Shown here: one piece after another, positions 1-4,785 of the stretch
Layout of the letters: each line of letters starts with the position of its first letter
How positions within the stretch are numbered: position 1 is the stretch's first letter
Assembly (NCBI GenBank): GCA_003446735.1
Contig: DMCJ01000181.1
Coordinates: 1 to 10,033 of the forward strand
Direction: 5' to 3'
Length of the DNA: 10,033 bases
From: Lachnospiraceae bacterium
GTDB lineage: Bacteria > Bacillota > Clostridia > Lachnospirales > Lachnospiraceae
Position numbers and translations under genes: made by a program
Notes under the pieces: model-generated
Seen by the model: only the letters and a program-made list of their open reading frames with translations
The model's database searches: none
What the model was told of the DNA's origin: nothing

Positions 1-295
1 TCTTAAGAGCTTCCATCGCATGTACCACCATGGCCTTCCCGATACCTCTTCGTCTGTAGGCTTCGTCAACACAGACGTGATACATACATCCTCTTCGTCC
101 GTCATGTCCGCAGAGAATGGCACCGACGATCCTGTCATCTTCTTCACAGACCACACTGATCCCCGGATTCCTGGATAAGAATCTCTCTACGCCTTCTCTC
201 GAGTCATCGATACTTCTCATCGAGAAGCCGCTGATCCTCTTCCAAAGGGCGTATACCTTATCATAATCCTCTTTTTCCATTGTTCTGACGTTCAT
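1..295 (-). CDS. GNAT family N-acetyltransferase, N-terminal part (cut by window edge)
   Basis: The visible 98 residues are the N-terminal part of a GCN5-related N-acetyltransferase, which moves an acetyl group from acetyl-CoA to an amine. The reading frame runs off the left edge, so the C-terminal part is missing. It starts MNVRTMEKEDYDKVYALWKR, the usual beta1-alpha1 opening of the fold. A strand at about residues 47-62 (ISVVCEEDDRIVGAIL) is followed by GHDGRRG at 64-69. The acetyl-CoA pyrophosphate loop is RRRGIGK at about 81-87. The arrangement recalls the YpeA-like subgroup, but the substrate cannot be read from the sequence. The ATG at 293-295 is preceded by AGGAAAAG at good spacing. 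The gene is divergent from argG. Family is confident, function open. Confidence 0.9.
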   Translation of the reverse strand, partial: MNVRTMEKEDYDKVYALWKRISGFSMRSIDDSREGVERFLSRNPGISVVCEEDDRIVGAILCGHDGRRGCMYHVCVDEAYRRRGIGKAMVVHAMEALK

Positions 296-310
296 GTCAC
301 TTTTCCTGTC

Positions 311-330
311 TTTTCATTTCTTTTCATTTC
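311..330. repeat. Perfect 10-bp tandem repeat in the GNAT leader
   Basis: The unit TTTTCATTTC occurs twice head to tail with no mismatch. It lies just upstream of the acetyltransferase ribosome binding site, so it would sit in that gene's 5' leader or promoter-proximal region. Read on the minus strand each unit contains an ATG. No function is known; simple slippage is a sufficient explanation. Confidence 0.85.
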
Positions 331-383
331 AGTGTAAAAAACCACACAATTAATCTATATAATACCACGTAAGGCACGAATAA

Positions 384-422
384 TGCAAGTTTGTTGCAAT
401 CTGAATTAAAATAGGATAATAT
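384..422 (+). promoter_or_regulatory. Candidate argG promoter with an overlapping inverted repeat
   Basis: A possible -35 TTGCAA (394-399) and -10 TAATAT (417-422) are 17 bp apart; GATAAT at 415-420 is an alternative -10 with a shorter 15-bp spacer. The -35 is the right arm of an inverted repeat, TGCAA (384-388), 5-bp spacer, TTGCA (394-398), so a bound protein could block RNA polymerase. The start codon lies about 45 nt downstream. The match to consensus is moderate, and the operator reading is inference. Confidence 0.4.
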
Positions 423-454
423 ATTATCGTGACATTTCAGTCAATCTATTATAT

Positions 455-459
455 GGAGG
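455..459 (+). promoter_or_regulatory. argG ribosome binding site
   Basis: GGAGG lies 9 nt before the ATG at 469 and supports that start. Confidence 0.8.
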
Positions 460-468
460 CGTTATCCG

Positions 469-1686
469 ATGAAAGAAAAAGTTGTTTTAGCCTATTCAGG
501 CGGTCTTGACACCACTGTCATAATACCGTGGCTCAAGGAAAATTACGATTACGACGTGATCTGCGTATGTGCGGACTGCGGACAGGGCAATGAGCTCGAC
601 GGACTCGAGGAAAGAGCAAAGGCATCAGGTGCTGAAAAGCTCTATATCGAAGATCTTACCGACATCTTCTGCGATGAATACATCGTTCCCTGTGTTCAGG
701 CACACGCCGTTTACGAAAACAAATATCTGCTCGGGACTTCAATGGCCCGTCCCGCTATCGCAAAGAGACTTGTTGAGATAGCAAGAAAAGAAAACGCTAC
801 AGCTATCTGCCACGGCGCTACCGGAAAAGGAAATGACCAGATCAGGTTCGAGCTTGCCATCAAGGCACTTGCTCCCGATCTTCGCATAATCGCTGCCTGG
901 AGAGATCCCAAGTGGAATATGGATTCAAGGGAAGCAGAGATCGAATACTGCAGGGCTCACGGCATCCATCTTCCTTTCTCGGCCGACAATTCCTACAGCA
1001 GGGACCGTAACCTCTGGCACATCTCCCATGAGGGTCTTGAGCTCGAGGATCCCGCAAATGCTCCCAACTACGATCATCTCCTTGTTCTTGGCGTAAGCCC
1101 CGAGAAGGCTCCCGATGAAAGCGAGACGATAACTCTTAATTTTGAAAAGGGTGTACCCGTTGCATTAAACGGAAAGAGCATGAAAGTCTCCGAGATTATA
1201 AAGGAATTAAATACCCTTGGCGGAAAGCATGGTATCGGCATCGTTGATATCGTTGAGAACCGTGTTGTCGGCATGAAGAGCCGCGGCGTATACGAAACTC
1301 CCGGCGGAACCATCCTCTATGAAGCACATCAGCAGCTTGAGGAGCTCATCTTAGACCGCGAGACTACCGAGCTTAAGTTAAACATGGGCAACAAATTTGC
1401 TCAGATCGTATATGAAGGAAAGTGGTTCACTCCTCTTCGCGAAGCAGTTCAGGCTTTCATCGAAAAGACCCAGGAATATGTTACCGGTGAAGTCACCTTA
1501 AAGCTTTACAAAGGAAACATCATCAAGCAGGGTACAAAGAGCCCCTACTCTCTCTACAATGAGAGCATCGCTTCCTTTACCACGGGAGATCTCTACGATC
1601 ACCATGATGCCGAAGGTTTCATCAACCTCTTCGGTCTTGCAAGCAAGGTACGCGGCATGAAGCACGCCGAGCTTTCAGGAAAATGA
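469..1686 (+). CDS. argG: Argininosuccinate synthase
   Basis: This enzyme joins citrulline and aspartate at the cost of ATP (to AMP and PPi) to give argininosuccinate, the penultimate step of arginine synthesis; it is cytosolic and normally a homotetramer. The 405 residues match the usual length of about 400. The N-terminal ATP-binding loop is AYSGGLDTTV (8-17). GATGKGNDQIRFE (near 115-128) and the stretch DRNLWHISHEG followed by LEDP (near 179-193) are family signatures for ATP, citrulline and aspartate binding. The C-terminal oligomerisation part with KSPYSLYNE and DHHDAEGFINLFGL is also intact. Proline codons are strongly biased: of 14, 11 are CCC, 2 CCT, 1 CCG and none CCA, as in a well-expressed gene. 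No argH is seen in the window. The DUF1294 gene follows after 1 nt, suggesting a shared transcript. Confidence 0.98.
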   Translation: MKEKVVLAYSGGLDTTVIIPWLKENYDYDVICVCADCGQGNELDGLEERAKASGAEKLYIEDLTDIFCDEYIVPCVQAHAVYENKYLLGTSMARPAIAKRLVEIARKENATAICHGATGKGNDQIRFELAIKALAPDLRIIAAWRDPKWNMDSREAEIEYCRAHGIHLPFSADNSYSRDRNLWHISHEGLELEDPANAPNYDHLLVLGVSPEKAPDESETITLNFEKGVPVALNGKSMKVSEIIKELNTLGGKHGIGIVDIVENRVVGMKSRGVYETPGGTILYEAHQQLEELILDRETTELKLNMGNKFAQIVYEGKWFTPLREAVQAFIEKTQEYVTGEVTLKLYKGNIIKQGTKSPYSLYNESIASFTTGDLYDHHDAEGFINLFGLASKVRGMKHAELSGK

Positions 1687-1687
1687 T

Positions 1688-1981
1688 ATGGACGTTAAAG
1701 GAATTCTTTTGACCTATGCCGTTTCATTAAATGTCCTTGGCCTTGTCCTCATGGGCATCGACAAATGGCGTGCAAAAAAGAAATCCTATCGCATTTCCGA
1801 GGCTGCCCTTTTTGCTACGGCACTTTTCGGGGGAGCCCTCGGAAGCACCATAGGCATGTTCTTATTCAGACATAAGACGCGTCACTGGTATTTCCTCGTA
1901 GGCATGCCGCTCATCCTGGCATTGCAGCTTACGATAGTGATTGCGATACTTAAATCTCCGATAGAATTCATAATCTATTGA
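1688..1981 (+). CDS. DUF1294 family small membrane protein
   Basis: This 97-residue protein belongs to the DUF1294 family of small integral membrane proteins, whose function is unknown. Three hydrophobic segments lie at about residues 5-23, 39-60 and 67-88. The family pattern is clear: DKWRAKKKSYRISE (25-38) after the first segment, GGALGSTIGMFLFRHKTRHWYF (48-69) across the second segment and loop, then GMP at 72-74. The ATG lies 1 nt after the argG stop, with AGGA at 1677-1680 (7-nt spacing) inside the argG end, so translation is probably coupled to argG. The link with arginine synthesis is positional only. Some family members carry an N-terminal cold-shock domain; this one does not. Confidence 0.88.
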   Translation: MDVKGILLTYAVSLNVLGLVLMGIDKWRAKKKSYRISEAALFATALFGGALGSTIGMFLFRHKTRHWYFLVGMPLILALQLTIVIAILKSPIEFIIY

Positions 1982-2004
1982 CTTAAAGTTTATCGATAAG
2001 TTTT

Positions 2005-2010
2005 GGAGGA
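2005..2010 (+). promoter_or_regulatory. Ribosome binding site that fixes the LytTR regulator start
   Basis: GGAGGA lies 4 nt before the ATG at 2015. A TTG at 2003 is in the same frame but overlaps this site, so it cannot be the start; the protein begins MYIAVIADN. Confidence 0.85.
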
Positions 2011-2014
2011 AGAT

Positions 2015-2698
2015 ATGTATATAGCCGTCATAGCCGATAACATAGCTGACAGAAAGCAACTTGAGAGATTATTAAGCAGAGCAAATGATGCGATATCGGA
2101 CGAAACCGGCACCCTTTACATAGATTCCTTCGGAGATGAAAAAAGCTTTTTATCCACAGCCATGCGCTATGAGATCTTCTTTGTGGATATAGTAAGCGGA
2201 GAAGAACAGGCCCGGAATATTATAGATATACTTAAAAATGCAGGAGTACCCGGAAGGATAGTGGTTTGCCGTCCCGAAGGTACTCCTTTTTCTTATGCGG
2301 ATACGATAGACGGGCTTCTTTCGATAGATAAGCCCATACTTACCGCCCCTCTTCATCAGCTCCTTAAAAACGTGCATGCCGATTATCTTAAGGAAGTAAA
2401 TGCCGTTAAGAAGGTAGAGATAAGGAGTAAGACTGACACACATTATATCCCGGTAAACGAGATACTCTATGCCATAGAAGAAGAACATATGGTAAATGTC
2501 CATCTTGAAAACGGCGATATCATACCCATGCTCGGCGACCTTTCAGGCTTTGCCAGAAGTGTTTCAACTTCAAACGAGTTCATAGAGGCAAGAAATGACA
2601 TTATTGTCAATTCTAATCATATCATTTCCCGGACAAAAAAAGAGATCGTCCTGACCAATAAAGAAACCTTAAGGTTAAAACGATTCTCCCTGTTTTGA
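2015..2698 (+). CDS. LytTR-type response regulator (divergent receiver domain)
   Basis: The 227-residue product has an N-terminal receiver-like domain (about 1-115) and a C-terminal LytTR DNA-binding domain (about 130-227), as in AgrA/LytR-class transcription factors. In the receiver, the acidic patch is D8, N9 and D12, the likely phosphoacceptor is D58 in IFFVD, and KP at 106-107 fits the conserved lysine. The usual switch Ser/Thr appears to be C85. The LytTR part shows VEIRSK, a strand with ILYAIEEEHMVNVHLENGD, FIEARNDIIVN and a final strand ending RLKRFSLF, a slightly short C-terminus. No histidine kinase is adjacent. It starts 33 nt after the DUF1294 stop and may share the argG transcript. 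Target genes are unknown. The LytTR call is firm; phosphorylation is uncertain. Confidence 0.85.
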   Translation: MYIAVIADNIADRKQLERLLSRANDAISDETGTLYIDSFGDEKSFLSTAMRYEIFFVDIVSGEEQARNIIDILKNAGVPGRIVVCRPEGTPFSYADTIDGLLSIDKPILTAPLHQLLKNVHADYLKEVNAVKKVEIRSKTDTHYIPVNEILYAIEEEHMVNVHLENGDIIPMLGDLSGFARSVSTSNEFIEARNDIIVNSNHIISRTKKEIVLTNKETLRLKRFSLF

Positions 2699-2703
2699 CG
2701 CTC

Positions 2704-3537
2704 TCAGCAGGCGACTATGACACCTCCGTCAGCTGCGTACAGCGAACTTACTCCCCTTGTATCAAGTATCTTTATACTCGAGAAAAGCCCCGTAGGCTCT
2801 AATATGCTCTTAACAAATTCAGCCTTTTTCGGAGCGTTGCAGTGACTTATCATAAGCGGCTTTCCGGGAGTCTCCGATTTCTCGACTATTATGATCTCAG
2901 ACATTCTTTCAAGTGCCTTTTTGGATCCTATCTTCTGCCCGAGCTGAATTATGACACCTTCGTCAGTTGCTCCCATGACCGGTTTGATATTAAGAGTAGA
3001 TGCAACGAAAGCTTTTATATTTGAAAGCCTTCCGTTCTTTCTTAAGTGCTCAAGATTATCGAGCACGAAATATGTATTGATCGAAAGCTTATACTCCTCA
3101 CCCTTTACCACTACTTCTTCGAAATCAGCTCCGCTTTTTACAAGCTCATTTACTCGAAGCGCCAGCAAGGTCTGCCCGATCGATGCTGAACATGAGTCAA
3201 ATACATGTATCTTTATCGTATCATTACTCTCATAACACATAGTAGCAGCTGTTTTAGCTGAATTGAAGCTTCCCGATAACTGACTTGAAAGAGTGATGAC
3301 ATAAACCTCGTCGCAGCCCTCAAAAAGCTTAAGATAAGCCTCGGGAGAAGGACATGCTGACTTCGGACACAAGGGACAGGCTGCCACCCTTTTCAGGAAA
3401 TCTGCCTGGTCAAAAGTCTCGTCATCGATCCCCGTCCAGTCTCCTACCGTTAATGTAAGAGGGACCGAACAAAAAACCGGATCATTCTTCATTTCTTCCG
3501 TGAATTCGCCGCAGCTGTCTACAAGAATCCTGTACAT
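2704..3537 (-). CDS. DegV family protein (fatty-acid-binding, FakB-like)
   Basis: DegV/FakB proteins hold a fatty acid and present it to the kinase FakA for acyl-phosphate formation; many paralogues have no assigned ligand. The 277 residues match the usual size of about 280. Visible family motifs are VDSCGEF near the N-terminus (6-12), SACPSPEAY (60-68), ITLSSQLSGSFNSA (81-94), VFDSCSASIG (112-121) and VLDNLEHLRKNGRLS (158-172). The C-terminal AADGGVIV stands where a GPGG-type motif is common. Unusual is the run of cysteines C54, C57 and C62 next to the ligand loop, plus C277 at the very end. AGAGGTG upstream supports the ATG at 3535-3537. No fakA is in the window. It converges on the LytTR gene with a 5-nt gap and is divergent from the gene at 3664. 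Confidence 0.93.
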   Translation of the reverse strand: MYRILVDSCGEFTEEMKNDPVFCSVPLTLTVGDWTGIDDETFDQADFLKRVAACPLCPKSACPSPEAYLKLFEGCDEVYVITLSSQLSGSFNSAKTAATMCYESNDTIKIHVFDSCSASIGQTLLALRVNELVKSGADFEEVVVKGEEYKLSINTYFVLDNLEHLRKNGRLSNIKAFVASTLNIKPVMGATDEGVIIQLGQKIGSKKALERMSEIIIVEKSETPGKPLMISHCNAPKKAEFVKSILEPTGLFSSIKILDTRGVSSLYAADGGVIVAC

Positions 3538-3607
3538 ATGAACACCTCTACCTCGAAATGTAGTTTCAATTACTACTTATAATAACACATTTGTCTACAT
3601 ATTAAAA

Positions 3608-3638
3608 GAGGTTATTGAAAGGTTATTGAAAGGTTAGG
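3608..3638 (+). repeat. 11-bp tandem repeat between two divergent genes
   Basis: The unit GGTTATTGAAA occurs at 3610-3620 and again at 3621-3631, followed by a partial third copy GGTTA at 3632-3636. The 11-bp period is about one helical turn. The first and third GTT cores are 22 bp apart. With flanks, copy 3 reads AAGGTTAGG (3630-3638). The repeat lies upstream of the gene at 3664 and behind the degV start, a plausible place for a regulator to bind. Confidence 0.8.
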
Positions 3639-3654
3639 TGAAAAGTGTTAGACT
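3626..3654 (+). promoter_or_regulatory. Candidate promoter of the DUF5721-like gene
   Basis: TTGAAA (3626-3631, part of the tandem repeat) and TAGACT (3649-3654) are separated by 17 bp. Transcription would be expected to begin around 3660-3662, only 2-4 nt before the ATG at 3664, which would give a leaderless or nearly leaderless message. This fits the absence of a ribosome binding site there. The -10 is a modest match, so this is inference. Confidence 0.45.
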
Positions 3655-3663
3655 TAGCCTGAT

Positions 3664-4161
3664 ATGATAAACTTAAAGATACAAAAACCGACCGAACTTA
3701 CAGACCGGTTATTAAAAAATGACACATTTGACGCTTTTTTTCTGGAAGAGGCTGAAATAAGCGGTCTTATCTCCTGTAAGATCCACGGAACATATACAAA
3801 AGATCCCGCAAAGGCCGAACTCCTGACAGATGAAGAGCTCTCATCCGGATTCATCCGGTATAAAAGAGTCCGTGAGCGTCTGGCTCTCCTTTTTGAAAAT
3901 GACGCTCCTGTCGCTTTTAATATAACCCTTCATGCCGGTGCGAATTATACAAACAGACTAAAAGAAAATGCCGCCCTTGGCGACATTTCATCTGCTATCA
4001 TATCGCCGGCAGTTTCCTTTCGTTTAAAAAACGGAGAGCTTACAGCCATAACCGGCATATCCTATAATACTTTCGTTTTATCCAAAAAAGCCGATGAGAT
4101 CTGGGACAGGGACTTTACCGCCTCCCTTGCGGCTTTAAAGATCGAATTTCTTATCCTTTGA
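3664..4161 (+). CDS. Small conserved protein resembling DUF5721
   Basis: The 165-residue product has no signal peptide, no membrane segment and no catalytic motif that I can see. The opening, MINLKIQKPTELTDRLLKND followed by TFDAFFLEEAEISGLISCKIHGTY, recalls the Clostridia family DUF5721, a group of roughly this length without known function; that assignment is from memory of the pattern. A central stretch ERLALLFENDAPVAFNITLHAG (about 77-98) and the later AIISPAVSFRLKNGELTAITGISYNTF look like beta-rich structure. There is no Shine-Dalgarno sequence before the ATG, and no other in-frame methionine follows. It is divergent from degV; its 3' end overlaps the convergent HTH gene by 27 bp. Likely a real gene, with function unknown. 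Confidence 0.75.
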   Translation: MINLKIQKPTELTDRLLKNDTFDAFFLEEAEISGLISCKIHGTYTKDPAKAELLTDEELSSGFIRYKRVRERLALLFENDAPVAFNITLHAGANYTNRLKENAALGDISSAIISPAVSFRLKNGELTAITGISYNTFVLSKKADEIWDRDFTASLAALKIEFLIL

Positions 4162-4467
4162 AATATCCTTTGACATTTCCGATCTTTCGTAGGCTTCCCT
4201 GTAGAAAGCGTTTCTATTTAAGATCTCCTTAAAGATATCTTCCTGTTTATTTATCTCACATATAACCCTGAATTCGTCCAGTCCTACATCCAGAGCATCC
4301 GCCAGTCTTATAAAAGCGTTAAGGCTGGGTTTCTTTTTTCCCCGTTCAAACTGTCCTATCAGACTGACCGAACAGTCTATTATCTCAGCAAGCTGTGCCT
4401 GGGTCAGATTCCTGCTCTTTCTTAACTTTCCAAGCCCTTTTCCGAACTTTTCACTAAGCTGATCCAT
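4135..4467 (-). CDS. XRE-family helix-turn-helix transcriptional regulator
   Basis: This 110-residue protein has a typical Cro/CI-type DNA-binding domain at about residues 8-66: FGKGLGKLRKSRNLTQAQLA, then EIIDCSVSLIGQFERGKKKP and SLNAFIRLADALDVGLDEF. The HTH proper is about residues 22-42. The rest (about 67-110) is a charged helical tail of unknown role, perhaps for dimerisation. Two ATGs lie close together. The first, at 4471-4473, is only 1 nt from GGAGG (4475-4479), while the second, at 4465-4467, is 7 nt away and is chosen. Its 3' end overlaps the convergent gene ending at 4161 by 27 bp. No operator can be named; targets are unknown. Confidence 0.9.
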   Translation of the reverse strand: MDQLSEKFGKGLGKLRKSRNLTQAQLAEIIDCSVSLIGQFERGKKKPSLNAFIRLADALDVGLDEFRVICEINKQEDIFKEILNRNAFYREAYERSEMSKDISKDKKFDL

Positions 4468-4474
4468 TATCATG

Positions 4475-4479
4475 CCTCC
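4475..4479 (-). promoter_or_regulatory. Ribosome binding site that fixes the HTH regulator start
   Basis: On the minus strand GGAGG stands 7 nt before the ATG at 4467 and only 1 nt before an upstream in-frame ATG at 4473, so the start at 4467 is preferred. Confidence 0.75.
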
Positions 4480-4525
4480 AACATTATGCCATATAGAATC
4501 AGTATGAAAGTAAAACAGACAAACT

Positions 4526-4550
4526 AAAACGCACCGGGAGTGCGTTTTTT
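4526..4550 (+). terminator. Rho-independent terminator, likely bidirectional
   Basis: AAAACGCAC (4526-4534) pairs perfectly with GTGCGTTTT (4540-4548) around a CGGGA loop, followed by more T to 4550. On the plus strand it has a good U-tract, and the opposite strand also ends in four T. The nearest plus-strand gene upstream ends at 4161, so it would stop a transcript running antisense through the HTH gene and insulate the tRNA promoter. Confidence 0.85.
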
Positions 4551-4610
4551 GGAAATGTTAACGTATTTTTTACAAATCCGGCCGGCTGAAAATTTTTTTA
4601 AATTTACCCC

Positions 4611-4639
4611 TTTTCAATTCATAAACTTTGTGTTATACT
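4611..4639 (+). promoter_or_regulatory. tRNA-Pro promoter
   Basis: The -10 TATACT (4634-4639) is 5 of 6 to consensus. The -35 TTTTCA (4611-4616) is 4 of 6 with a 17-bp spacer. The expected start near 4646 leaves only about 5 nt of leader before the tRNA at 4651. Confidence 0.65.
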
Positions 4640-4650
4640 ATCACTTGTCG

Positions 4651-4724
4651 CGTGGTGTGGCTCAGTTTGGTAGAGCGCTACATTAGGGATGTAGAGGCCG
4701 CAGGTTCAAATCCTGTCACCGCGA
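4651..4724 (+). tRNA. tRNA-Pro, anticodon AGG (A34)
   Basis: A full cloverleaf folds. The acceptor stem CGTGGTG (4651-4657) pairs with CACCGCG (4717-4723) with one T-G wobble, and A4724 is the discriminator. The D stem is GCTC/GAGC (4660-4663, 4673-4676) and the anticodon stem CTACA/TGTAG (4678-4682, 4690-4694). The loop TTAGGGA places AGG at 4685-4687 as anticodon and G at position 37. The T arm is GCAGG, loop TTCAAAT, CCTGT. The 5-nt variable loop excludes tRNA-Leu. C1-G72 and A73 are the usual bacterial proline identity elements. AGG pairs with CCU; if A34 is converted to inosine by TadA it would also read CCC and CCA. CCA is not encoded. The 74-nt length is normal. A34 in a bacterial proline tRNA is uncommon. 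Confidence 0.95.
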
Positions 4725-4726
4725 TA

Positions 4727-4756
4727 AAAAGGAACTTCCTTTCGGGAGTTCCTTTT
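4727..4756. terminator. Bidirectional terminator after the tRNA and the coiled-coil gene
   Basis: A 13-bp stem (4727-4739 with 4744-4756, one G-T pair) closes a TTTC tetraloop. AAAAGGAAC on the left and GTTCCTTTT on the right supply T-tracts on both strands. It begins 3 nt after the tRNA 3' end and lies 30 nt beyond the stop of the minus-strand coiled-coil gene, so it probably serves both. Confidence 0.88.
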
Positions 4757-4785
4757 CTTATTACATATTCTTATACTCTTAAATA

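Noticed and set aside
300..468. T-box or riboswitch leader before argG
   Set aside because: The argG leader is short, and I see no T-box sequence, specifier stem or terminator hairpin in it.
2665..2676. Perfect 12-bp palindrome AACCTTAAGGTT near the end of the LytTR gene
   Set aside because: It has no loop or T-tract, is inside the coding sequence and is likely chance. It is not a convincing terminator for the convergent pair.
4578..4585. CCGGCCGG palindrome in the spacer before the tRNA promoter
   Set aside because: It is an isolated 8-bp palindrome with no second copy or adjoining promoter element, so no operator call can be supported.
4683..4689. Reading the AGG anticodon as tRNA-Leu
   Set aside because: AGG in the 5'-3' direction pairs with CCU, a proline codon. 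The short variable loop and C1-G72/A73 also fit proline and not leucine.
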